64,000 nucleotides of DNA from Mesocentrotus franciscanus. Lineage: Eukaryota > Echinodermata > Echinoidea > Camarodonta > Strongylocentrotidae. Where the stretch lies: NCBI GenBank assembly GCA_037976565.1, contig CP137671.1:19163910-19227909 (forward strand), written 5' to 3'. The notes under the pieces were generated by a model. That model ran no database searches. It had not been told where the DNA came from and saw nothing but the letters and a program-made list of their open reading frames with translations. Of this stretch, positions 11,435-21,339 are shown in pieces; position 1 is the stretch's first letter; every line of letters begins with the position of its first letter. The position numbers and the translations under genes were made by a program.

Positions 11435-12856
11435 CTGAAAGGATGTCCCAAATGCAAGACGCCCATCCGAAGGAATCTCCGCTATGGTAATATCATCAAG
11501 CAGACCCTAGGAGATGTGGAGAATGTGAAGACTAAAATGAGAGGAAACGAAGCAGATATCGAAAGCAAGATGAACGAGCTCAGAGTTAAATTGTCTCAGC
11601 TCAGAAGCCACACGGCTTATAGAGAAAAATTTCTTGCCGAGAGAGACGTGCGGAAACTGATCGAGGACTTGACGCAAATGAAACATCTAGAAAAGATACT
11701 CGCTCGCCTCAACAGATGCGCGTTCTTGCGAGCGATTGTCGATGTCCGTGCCAAGGTGTCCACTGGAACAAATTTCACGTTTAAGTTGAAAACTCGAATG
11801 CATGCCTTGGAAAAACGACTCCGAGAACTGAAGAACGAAGTCGTTGGGGGAGAGCTGGATAAGTTCACAGATCAGCAGATGAACGACGTACAAAGAGAAA
11901 TTTCTCGGGCTAATCTTCGGGCTCAGGCCATGACGGTTCTTACGCGCAACATGACCATGTTGGATCAAAACATACAAAGTCGGTATCTAAAAGCTTTCGA
12001 CAGTGTCGTTAACAAGAATACACCATTTACCACTGAGGATGAAGTTCAGGCAACTCGGCTTCTTCGACAACTTAAGCAGGAGATGGGCCATGTAGTTCTT
12101 GGCATCACCGATCAAGAGCGCGTTCAGATTGTCAAAGCTATCGGTCTCAGTCAAGGGCATTGGTACAAATGTCCAAAAGGTCACGTGTATGCGATTGGCG
12201 AATGTGGGGGTGCTATGGAAGAGACCAAGTGCCCCGAGTGTGGAGCGAATATTGGTGGAGGGAGCCATCGTTTGACATCTGGTAACCGAGTGGCGAACGA
12301 GATGGATGGTGCTACTCAAGCTGCATGGCCGACTGCTGCCTTTGACTATGATGAATATGAGGAGGAAGAAGAAGAGGAACTGGAGTTTGATCAGGAAGAT
12401 ATTGAGGAACAGTTTGAAATTGAAAGGCAAATCAGGGAAGATCAGGAGAGAGAGGAAAGAGAACGACTAGCGAATGAGAAAAGAGAAGGAAGGGCAAGAC
12501 AATTGGCATGGTTGGAGAGGATGCAAAGAGAGAGGGTGGAAAGAGAGCGACTTGTGAATCAGGAAAGAGAAGTAAGGGCAAGACAAGAAACACAAAGATT
12601 GGCAAGGGAGGAGAGGGCGAGGATTGAAAGACAGAGGATCGAAAGACAGAGACGAGAAAGAGAAGAAAGGGCAAGACAAGAAGTACAAAGATTTGCAATG
12701 GAGGAGAGGGTGAGGATGGAAACAGAGAGACGCGCGAGAGAAGAGAGACAGAGACATGACAGAATGCGAGAGCAGAACGATTTTGAAGAGCAACAACGTA
12801 GACTAAGTAGAAATTACCAACGCAAAGATGATGATAATAGTTGTATAATTTCTTAA
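11435..12856 (+). CDS. ZNFX1-like protein, copy 1, coding exon 3 with RZ finger and CaaX end
   Basis: The acceptor TTTAAATTTCAG ends at 11434; the exon starts in frame with LKGCPKCKTPIRRNLRYGN, the last finger of the ZNFX1 series. It encodes residues 1421-1893. A helical region follows, then an RZ-type zinc finger at about 1662-1702 (GHWYKCPKGH, GECGGAMEE, CPECGANIGG; likely zinc ligands C1666, H1670, C1686, C1689), as in ZNFX1 and RNF213. Next comes an acidic run (EYEEEEEEELE, near 1730), then about 130 residues of alternating Glu/Arg-rich sequence likely to form a single alpha helix or coiled coil, built from internal repeats. The protein ends SCIIS, so the last four residues fit a CaaX prenylation box with Ser at X (farnesyl preferred). 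The stop is TAA at 12854-12856. Confidence 0.9.
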   Translation: MKGCPKCKTPIRRNLRYGNIIKQTLGDVENVKTKMRGNEADIESKMNELRVKLSQLRSHTAYREKFLAERDVRKLIEDLTQMKHLEKILARLNRCAFLRAIVDVRAKVSTGTNFTFKLKTRMHALEKRLRELKNEVVGGELDKFTDQQMNDVQREISRANLRAQAMTVLTRNMTMLDQNIQSRYLKAFDSVVNKNTPFTTEDEVQATRLLRQLKQEMGHVVLGITDQERVQIVKAIGLSQGHWYKCPKGHVYAIGECGGAMEETKCPECGANIGGGSHRLTSGNRVANEMDGATQAAWPTAAFDYDEYEEEEEEELEFDQEDIEEQFEIERQIREDQEREERERLANEKREGRARQLAWLERMQRERVERERLVNQEREVRARQETQRLAREERARIERQRIERQRREREERARQEVQRFAMEERVRMETERRAREERQRHDRMREQNDFEEQQRRLSRNYQRKDDDNSCIIS

Positions 12857-12991
12857 ATGCATTACTTCACATTTTCAGTTAAAATTAAAATGGATGAAGG
12901 TCCGATGAACTGTGACTAGATCTATGCTCAAAAGTTAACGCTCTAAAAAATCTTTGTTCACTTAAATTTTCTTATAGTGTATATAAATATA

Positions 12992-12997
12992 AATAAA
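12992..12997 (+). terminator. candidate poly(A) signal AATAAA
   Basis: AATAAA lies 136 bp after the stop codon of copy 1. The surrounding stretch (about 12940-13388) has no counterpart in copy 2. Confidence 0.5.
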
Positions 12998-13751
12998 AAT
13001 CTTTTGGTCGTCATGAATTTCATTTTTGACAATTTTGAATTATGGAGAGAAGTATCATGGGTATTTAACCAGCCTTGAGTTTGTAATGGCGATCTGTAAC
13101 GAATGGCATTACATGCAGGTATATATTGTTATTGTATTTCTTACATACAGTTAACAACTAAACCATGCATACCCTTACCAAGTTTTGTAATTTGTTAAGT
13201 ATGTGAAAAATTGATTCGTCCCGATTTATGTTTCTTGAGAGTGGGACATATTAAAGCTTATATCTAGAAGTATTCAATAAAGGCAGTAATTCAACCAGTC
13301 CACCTGTACATTCTTGAGTTACGAAAAACAAACAAAAAAACATCAAACTCACAAGGGGTCTGAATAACTTAATTGTTAACTGGAGTATAGTGTTATTTGT
13401 TTGCTTTTCAATGCTCATCATTATTCTGTTATATCCATATTTAGGTTATTGTTCGCACTTGTAATGTCCTTCGTCTAAAAATCATTATTTTGACAATAAC
13501 AGAATAATCCTGATTTCATATTCACATAATACAACTGCCATTTTGTAAAAATACTAAAGAATGTTATTGTGCTATTAATGATATTGAACAAATGCTATCC
13601 ATTTTTTTAGTAATCTACATACGTCAAAAATGAAAATATAAGTTGACTCGTAGTTCATGTATCAATTCTACTGACAGAATATCTTATACATGTATATATC
13701 ATGTTTATCATACGACTTGAAAACGATTTGGATAAGTAATTACCATATAGT

Positions 13752-14035
13752 GGAGGTGTCGTGGTCTAGTGTATACGTATTCGGACTGTGGATCACATGG
13801 TTCGCGGTTCGAAACCCGCCGCGGCAAAAATGTCCTTAGGCAAGACATTATTCTAGATTTGCCACTCTCCACCCAGGTGTTAAATGTGTACCGGTAGGAA
13901 GGAATTCATTGAATGTTGTGAGCTCCGAATTCGGTCGCCTAGCACAGCCGATTAGATATTGGAGCGCCTTGAGCACCTTTGCGTGGTGGATATGTGCGGT
14001 ATATAAATATCCAATATTGTGATGTTATTATTACT
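13752..14035 (+). mobile_element. tRNA-derived SINE
   Basis: The 5' part holds Pol III-type boxes: an A-box-like GTGGTCTAGTG and a B box GGTTCGAAACC. The body includes GGCAAGACATTATTCTAGATT, CACCCAGGTGTTAAATG and a tail GGAGCGCCTTGAGCACC..GATATGTGCGGTATATAAAT. I associate this tail with echinoderm SINEs. It is absent at the corresponding place in copy 2, where only the head is seen before other inserted DNA. Confidence 0.65.
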
Positions 14036-14854
14036 GCAATTTAATTGTATTTATCACAGAATTTTTGTTTCTTCTTCTTTTTCTTTTAGTGTACTGTCAA
14101 TTGATTGTACCTACTTCGTACTGAATACTACAAAAACATAAACTTCTCATTTTATACCGCATGTACTTTTATTATTTTGTTTGAAGTGAAGTCATCAGGA
14201 GCCGCCAATTATTGGGAAACTTCCTTTACGTGGTACAAGAATAATTTGTTTTGCAAGAACAACGAATTTGGAGAAAAAGAAACACAGGGAGACAATACAA
14301 ATAATTGATAAATATGCATATTTGCATAATTGTAAATTAATCTTAATTCATCAGAAGACGGCCGACGGTAATTTATATAATATCAGTTGTGTTAACGCTT
14401 TACCTGCTAGAGTACCACAATTTGGCAAATCGTATATGGGTAAATGTGATGGTAATTAAACAAAGATTGAAACGTAAATTACAATGTAACTTATTTAGGG
14501 ATAAGGATCGATTGATCAGAAACGCATTTCCTGACTATTCATTGTACACAAGCCCATTCCTTGTTTTTCTTAGGACTATTCAGCAGAGTAATGGTTATCG
14601 CTTTAATGTTACTTCTTTCATATTGAATTAAAAAATAAGTCACTACTTCCTTTAGTATGCGTCCTCCCGTATACATATACACCGATCATTATGTGACATG
14701 TTATCCCTTTTTGGTATTGTGTAGGAGAACACAATTTTAGTCAAATAATTATTTCATCGCTTGTTAAGGTTCTGCGATTTCATTTTGCTTGACATATTAT
14801 TATATTCATGTAGTTAATCTTAAGTTATAGTAGTACTGAAAATCAGTCGTTACA

Positions 14855-14965
14855 CTAGGGTGTCGGGTCGAGTGGACACGTCACCGGACTCTGGATCACA
14901 CTCGACCCAGGTGATGTAAATGGGTACCTGACAGGAATAAATTCCTTGAAATGCTATAGAGCACC
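14855..14965 (+). mobile_element. truncated tRNA-derived SINE relic
   Basis: The GGTGTCGGGTCGAGTGGACACG head, GACTCTGGATCACACTCG and CACCTGACAGGAAT-like pieces match the SINE family but lack an intact B box and tail. The same relic sits at 31640-31750 in copy 2, so it predates the segmental duplication. Confidence 0.5.
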
Positions 14966-15062
14966 GTAATGGCAGCCATTCTATTTAAAGCCGGTAATAA
15001 ATGGGGAGCGCCAGGAGTGTCAAGTCTGACAGACATGAGCATTACACAAGAACCCACTATTA

Positions 15063-15071
15063 GTAGTACAT

Positions 15072-15107
<36 letters not shown>

Positions 15108-15177
15108 GTAGTAGTAGTAGTAGTAGTAATATTAATAGTAGTAGTAGTAGAAGTAGTAGTAGTGAGTAGTAGTAGTA
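15063..15177. repeat. (TAG)n trinucleotide microsatellite
   Basis: An interrupted TAG run. The homologous run in copy 2 is at about 31830-31902. Poly-Ser or poly-Leu translations across it are meaningless. Confidence 0.9.
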
Positions 15178-15179
15178 TC

Positions 15180-17090
15180 AATGCAATAGGTGAATCATGT
15201 TTAATTGGTCAACATCACAACATCTTGTTGCTGCATACCGTGTAAACATGAATGCATATGGAAACCGATCCTGCATTGCATCAGCTCCTGCTCCGTGGAA
15301 TTCCTGCAAACTTTGCGTTAATTCGGTTGAATAATTTAAAATACAATATTTGTTGTTGATTTTGTTTTCATGGTGAAAATAAAGGAAGAAATTTAACAAG
15401 GACAAAGGTAAAAGACATGTACTTAGTCCTTACAAATCTTATTTTAACGTAAGTACAGTACAAATTTGATTTATCAAAACGGATTGTATTTGATAACTAA
15501 ATTCCTTTTGTATCTTACAGAGAATTTGGTGGAAAACATATTTATGGATTTGGAATCCTCAAGTGTGATTTGAATAATTATAGCATCTATTATCTTTGTG
15601 TGCTATCTTTCTCGACGAAGATGAGAAGCATTGTTGGTAGATTATTGGTTGCATGAAGACAAACTTATTTGATGTATATTCCGAACTCTGATTTGTGATT
15701 CATTTCCAGGAAGATTGTTAACTTGTACATTTGAGATTATGTTTTTGTTGTATGAAATAAAGTTTATCGGATCATATTTCACGCTGCTTCACCTAGTCTC
15801 ATTTATTATTGAGTGTGGGGAATTATTTTTCACACATTAAAAAAATAGTAGTTCCAAATTTTACTCTGATCAATCACTGATAGAGAACGTCGGTAGTCCA
15901 TAGAGTTACCCCTCCCCCCTCTCCTTCTCGGCGGCATAGAAAGGAGGGGGAGAACGGAGATGGAGAAAAAGAAGCGAAATGGAATGAAAAAATAGAGAGA
16001 AAGAGAAAGAGAGGGGTATGTATTTTTGTCATCGATCAATAGCCCTGTTTGTCCCCAACCTCGTCTCCGCTCCCCTGAATTACATGAATGGAGTTATACC
16101 ACATGGGGAGTGTTTCGCAAAGACTAAATCATCGACTCAAGTTGGACGTGAACTGTGATAGGCCGTTTATGCCACTGGTTGCTCTCACCCTTTCTGGCAT
16201 TGGTCTCTCAAGGGACTCATTCGTGGTCACAAATCTACAGAATTTACATTTTTTGATAGTTCATTATTGAAGGAAAAAATATTATCTGAAGATCATATCA
16301 TTACTAAGGTTTTTTCCAACTAATTTTACATCTGGTTCAAGACATTTTAAGGGCAGAAATCGCCTACTGTAGTATAAGTCCAAGTCTTAAATATGACTTA
16401 AAGTTTACAATGTAAGTAACTTTTTTTCTTCAACAATGAACTTTGATCTCATGTGGGATTCCCCGGCCCACTACTGCGCAGATGCAGTGTACCGTGCATG
16501 GGTGCGTGATGCATGCAGCGCAGAGAACTAGTACAATATGCGGGGAAATTCCTATTTACATTGTGTGCTTGAGTGATAACGAGTTTAACGATGTGTACAC
16601 TGACAGACCTATACATTATCTTGAACATGCTCGTAGATACACCCTCCTGACATTTTTTTAAATAGAAACTATTGTTCTCTGAGCAGATTATATGTTTATG
16701 GAACATTTACTCGAGCGCCGACGTCTCTTCATGGATATTATGGATGACTCAACTATCTTATGACACGCTGAGTAATATTTTGCTTCAAAATGCAAGTTCA
16801 ACTCAAATGTAATTGATTGAGCTTTTATGCTCGGAGCTCGTCTGGGACTTCGCTGGATTGCTTTTGCACTGCCGTATGGTAAGAATATAAAAAAGAATAG
16901 CATGAAAAAAGCTATACTGGCATTTTTTTAAATGTATTACGTGAATACCTTTTAATGCGTACATTGTTCTTCCTAAGCTCAATAGGCCTACTAATGCCTA
17001 GGCCACAACGGCGACGAGTTCACGATTAGTTCAGGACGTGTTTTTGGTCCTTTTCGGCCGCGGTTGCCCCAGGGTTGACCAGAAGGCTGT
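15180..17090. other. non-coding flank, no gene seen
   Basis: Up to about 16110 this is the 3' part of duplicated copy 1, including a purine-rich patch near 15950-16020. Beyond that the sequence is unique in the window. Short open frames show no domain, splice context or conservation. Confidence 0.4.
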
Positions 17091-17094
17091 CCGG

Positions 17095-17260
17095 CTTTTT
17101 TTGCTGATGGGGATCAAAAGGAGCACTTATCAGAAGGGGAAAGGGCAATTATTACTACGGAAAAGGGGCACTTTTCCCATATAAAAAGGGATATTTGGGG
17201 GGTACCTGACAAAATAGGGGCATTGTGCACATGTGCCCGCCCCCACCGGGAGCTGTACTG
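17095..17260 (-). repeat. short patch of the GTGCCC-type degenerate repeat
   Basis: AGCACTTATCAGAAGGGGAAAGGGCA and GGGGCACTTTTCCCATATAAAAAGG-type words are the reverse complement of the degenerate units that fill the hAT-like element at 33214-34763. It is probably a remnant of the same family. Confidence 0.45.
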
Positions 17261-17279
17261 ATGAAAGTTGCACAAACTC

Positions 17280-17640
17280 GGGGCTCGGATGTTTACACTC
17301 TACGATGAGCGGCCGATTACCCTAGGAGGCTAATGTCCGCGCGATGTCCGCCCAATGTGTTCATATCGGCCGGCGTCCCCACCGATCACCACAAAGTAAT
17401 CGGCGGAACATCGGAAGGTTGTCGGCCATACACCATCCGATGTTAACTCCAATAAATTGACCGCGTGTCTGCCGATTGCACGCCGCTTATCTTGGGGTTA
17501 CCAAGTGGGCCCCGGCCTACTATGGGCGGCGCCCATTTATGTCAAATCCGTCGCCTGATTTCTCCCCGACCTTTTCACATCGCACGATGCCCAAAGATCG
17601 AGTATATCGCCCAGCGTCCGGGTTAAATGTGGCCTAGGCA
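17280..17640. other. GC- and CpG-rich patch of unknown nature
   Basis: About 360 bp with many CG dinucleotides and CGGCC/GGCGG words in an otherwise AT-rich region. No open frame of interest, no RNA fold that I recognise and no adjacent transcription start evidence. It could be a young repeat copy or a regulatory island. Confidence 0.35.
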
Positions 17641-18034
17641 TCAGTGAGGGTGGGGGGGGGACGAGGGGAGAACCCTTTCACATGCAGGGCCTTCGCTGTG
17701 GAATGCTCTCCCTCCAGGATCATATTTAACAGATCAGTTGAATTAGGGTTCAAATATAATCTTAAAACGCATATAATTATGTTAATTTCATTCGGCATAT
17801 CATTCATACTTCTCTTTCTTGTCCGTATAATGTTCTTACTCCTGTCCTTTTTTTGTCTCTCTCTCGATATTCTCTCCCTATTTTTTGCACAAGTGCGCCC
17901 TGATCATTTGATTTCAGTGGACTTTGATTGATAATACATATACATGTACCAGTAATGCCTTTTAATGCATATATGTACAATGTCTTTATTGAAAGGGATA
18001 TTGATCTTGCCTTTATTGGTGGCACCGCACAAGG

Positions 18035-18125
18035 TATCTAAAATAGAGTACCGATTTGCGACTTCGTACTGGCCAAACTGTCATGGTCCAAAGCATTTTG
18101 TTTTAAACAATGGTGTGGTACGTGA
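18035..18125 (-). pseudogene. decayed second copy of the neighbouring unidentified frame
   Basis: Read on the minus strand, ATCACGTACCAC, TTTGGCCAGTA and ATCGGTAC recur in the same order as in the frame at 18277-18690, with many substitutions and no open frame. This indicates a local tandem duplication. Confidence 0.4.
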
Positions 18126-18276
18126 TTAAACTTATAGTGCCACTTCTTCCTTTTCTTCTTCTTCTTAAATTTTTCTTTTTGCTCTTTCCCGGTTCTTTCT
18201 CTTCTTTCTTTTCTTTTTCCCTTCTTCTAGCTCGTACTCCTAATCCTTCTCTTCTTCTTCTTAGTGAGTGGTTTTA

Positions 18277-18690
18277 TTAGTAAGTGGAGTTATAAAATGG
18301 TTTGGACTGCGTATCTCCTACCTCAACATCTGCATATAATTCACGTAAACTTTCTGTTGGTTTGAATCCGCTTGAGCTATTGCGCAATCCGTAGGCTCTC
18401 GGTTTGAAGCATTTTACAACATTTTGTTCAACAGTATGATAGTTTCTACGTTGCATTTTATAGGTTTTATAAACAGTAAATATATTGTGATGTTTTACAA
18501 AGGCTGTAGGGTACCGAAGTGTGACGTCATACTGGCCAACTTGTAACGGTTGCTGGTTCCAATCAATTTTGTACTGAACAGTGGCGTGGTACGTGATCAC
18601 ACCAGCGCCAAACACTGATTTTGCCCTGCTCCAGATTTTGTGGTGAACCTCATACGCAGGGTCTAAGGTTTGAAACCAGTAACCCGGACT
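18277..18690 (-). CDS. unidentified minus-strand open frame
   Basis: The frame runs on the minus strand from just after a TGA near 18693 to a stop at 18277-18279 and lacks a convincing ATG, so it would be an internal or terminal exon. It begins SPGYWFQTLDPAYEVHHKIW, continues through VITYHATVQYKIDWNQQ and VGQYDVTLRYPTAF, and ends PFYNSTY. The composition looks protein-like rather than low-complexity, with many aromatic residues and regular spacing. I do not recognise the family. No strong pyrimidine tract precedes it. A decayed related piece lies at 18035-18125, consistent with either a relic gene cluster or an unclassified transposon. Confidence 0.3.
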   Translation of the reverse strand, partial: SPGYWFQTLDPAYEVHHKIWSRAKSVFGAGVITYHATVQYKIDWNQQPLQVGQYDVTLRYPTAFVKHHNIFTVYKTYKMQRRNYHTVEQNVVKCFKPRAYGLRNSSSGFKPTESLRELYADVEVGDTQSKPFYNSTY

Positions 18691-18699
18691 GTTTCATTG

Positions 18700-19680
18700 A
18701 ATGAATATAAACTTTACTTTTTCATGTTTGTTCAAGTATCATGATTAATATATTTTCACTTAATTGAAATGAAAGATACCATACTTAATGTTTTCTTTGA
18801 AACATCGAAGACACCATTATTAATGTTACCGTGTATTTAGTGCGTGTCATATGAATAACGTTCAGGTACGGTTGTCCGCTAGAAACCCTCATGTTTTTCT
18901 AATTGCCAATAGTAATTGGCTTGAGATACAACATGCCTGTCACTAAGAGTGATTTCCTTTACACCCGAAGTTCCTGCAAAAGAAGTAAGTTAGCTCTAAG
19001 TATAAGTATAAATTTAATTTAGCCAATTTAATTTACATTAGTAACATGGTTTAATAATTGAACGGTATAGATTCATGAGAGTTAACACGTATCTGAGCGC
19101 GCATGCATGACGTGTCACATTGTTAATTTCTTATCGATAGTGGGCGTGTAACTTAACACGTTGGATTGATGGTTTAAACAATGTAGAAAAGCAATGTCAT
19201 GGTCATTTAGATAATACAGTTATAAATGCCTAGTTTAACTATTAGGAAATGCAAAAATTTCAGTAGATTACAATAAACAAGATATATAGCATATATTTTA
19301 AGCAAGACTAGAGTTATATAAAATGATTGTTGTCTTGATAGGCAATTTATGAGTACTTTTCTAAGGTCAAGTTGAATCTAGTTCTTTTTATGGTTGGGAA
19401 AATAATCAGTTCAAGTTTTGCTTGTTTAAATATTACAAGCAGAGGTTAAGTTTTGGTATTGAATATGTGATACAGTATTATAAACAAGAGTTAAGTTCAT
19501 TTAGCAAAGGTAAATTTGATACACTGCTTGTATAGACTATACAAGGTCTAGTGACTTAGTTTTGTCCCTTTGGTTATCAAGTATTGAACAAGTGTGGTTA
19601 ACTGATGCTTAGGAAATACTATAAAGCTTCTCGGCATTCTGATCTAAAGTGACCTGAAATGGGAATCAAATGTTACAGAT
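18700..19680. other. AT-rich intergenic sequence, no feature seen
   Basis: No open frame, inverted ends or RNA-like structure stands out. Confidence 0.4.
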
Positions 19681-19684
19681 ATCA

Positions 19685-20138
19685 AACGAGCAAACGGAAA
19701 ACTTCACATGCTAGGTATCTTGAAAAGGCACTGCCTTCCAGGTCGCGATTTGTTAACCAAATATGATGGATATATTCGGCCCATTCTCGAATATGGAATA
19801 CCGGTTTGGAATATAGCGGCATCACCAAGAAACAATACGAAAGCTTAGAAAAAATCCAAAAGCGAGCCCTCCGCATCATCGTTGGTGCTCAGTACACAAC
19901 TTACCAGCACGTTCTTACCTGCTTTGATATGCAAACACTTCAGCAAAGGAGACTTTCGCTGTGCACATCTTTCATTGGAAAATATATTTCCAGTAACCTG
20001 TTAAAAAACTTCTTACCTCAGATTACTCAAAAAAGAATTCTTAGACATACTATGAAATTACCTGAACTACGTTGCCGAACAAACAGAGTAGAAAACAGCC
20101 CCATACCATCACTTATACGCATCCACAATTCTAGTTAA
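19685..20138 (+). pseudogene. LINE reverse transcriptase C-terminal relic
   Basis: The translation near 19720-19810 reads GRDLLTKYDGYIRPILEYGIPVWN and, after a frame change near 19810, KQYESLEKIQKRALRIIVGAQ. PxLEYxxPVW followed by LExIQKRALRII is the conserved block after the catalytic domain in non-LTR retrotransposon reverse transcriptases (CR1/Jockey-like). The second frame stays open to a stop at 20136-20138. No upstream catalytic domain remains. Sequence at about 21110-21185 (GGCCATTTAGGCCGCGATGC then AATAAAACC) could be its 3' end, separated by C/T-rich DNA. Confidence 0.7.
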
Positions 20139-20399
20139 TGCGAAAACATATGTTTTTCAATATTGCTCATATCATAGTTATTATGTATTCCCATAAGTGC
20201 AATACTCAAATGCAAAATATGGTTTCAATTACTGATACACACAATGTAATGAAATCAAGTTTTTATGTAGATTATATTATATATACTGTACATATCTCTT
20301 TTATATTTATACTGGGGTCTAAATCTTTGTATCTTTATAATGGCAACACTACATCATCTGTATCGAAGATAAACATTCTGTGTTAACCAAATTTTTTTA

Positions 20400-20985
20400 A
20401 TTGACTGAAATTATCTTTCATGGCCAATGTCACAGTACCTCTTCCTCTACCACTTCTACTTCCCCACCTCCTTCTTCATCTCGCACTTCTCCTTCCTTCT
20501 CATTCGTTTTCTAACAATCCTCTTTTCCCTCTTTCTTCATCTTCTACTCTTACTTGTTCTTTAATAATTTGTAATAGTTTCCCTTTTATAGTCTGGATAG
20601 ATCAGTATACCTTTTACTTAGAGTAGCTATTACCTAGAGTATATTTTTCATTTGTACAATTTGTCGTATTAGTATTTGTTTTCTACATAGTTTCGCCTCT
20701 ATCATGTGTAGTTTGTATCATGTGTAATGGTTGGATATTGACACCTTACGATACTGTTACTATTCGCACTACCCTCTGTCTCCTCTTACTATCCCCACTT
20801 GAATGTTCTTCTTCTTCTTCCTCCTCCTCTTCTACATTTTCCTTTTCTTCTTCTCTTCCTCTTCTTCCTCTTCATGTTCTTTTTAATCTTACCATCTTAC
20901 CATCTTTTCTTTTCTTTCTTTACTCATCAATATCAACATGTTCTTCTTCACTTTTCTTTACCTCATTTATATATAAAATGATTTA
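20400..20985. repeat. C/T-rich low-complexity tracts
   Basis: Several blocks of CTTCTTCCTCTTC-like sequence. Leu/Ser/Phe-rich open frames over them are not credible genes. Confidence 0.6.
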
Positions 20986-21339
20986 GGGAGATCAAATAAG
21001 AAATACGAATTTTAAAGTTAAATATTATTTTATACAATTTACTCTTGAATCATTAATTTTGATGTCATTTGCTATGAATGTTTTTATATATTCTATTTTA
21101 CATTTGTAAAACATTGCCCAATTCGGCCATTTAGGCCGCGATGCATTGTTATTCTTTTATTCTCAATAAAACCATTATCAATCGACATTAAACTTCGCTG
21201 TCGCCGCTCTCTTGCCTGGTATTCGAACCTGTATTGTTGTTGTTCACTTATGTTGTTCACTTACTCTGTGTGCACACAATGCCTCCTAAATCGGTCAGTT
21301 CAATGCTCAAGGAAATTCCTGCCAGTGATAACTTTCTAA

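Larger units (their letters stand above)
5385..16110. repeat. segmental duplication, copy 1
   Basis: From about 5385 (GTCTTTCAGCTCGAGAC) onward this segment matches 23279 onward in the same orientation. The match covers upstream DNA, all three exons and both introns of a ZNFX1-like gene, the 3' flank, a TAG microsatellite and about 16020-16110 (matching 36543-36625). Start codons of the two genes are 17804 bp apart. Differences include a stretch at about 12940-13388 present only here, a SINE only here (13752-14035), and about 3.8 kb missing here near 16015 relative to copy 2. Confidence 0.85.

Noticed and set aside
20420..20986. Leu/Ser/Phe-rich frames that could be taken for membrane proteins
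   Set aside because: They lie on CTTCTTCCTC low-complexity tracts.
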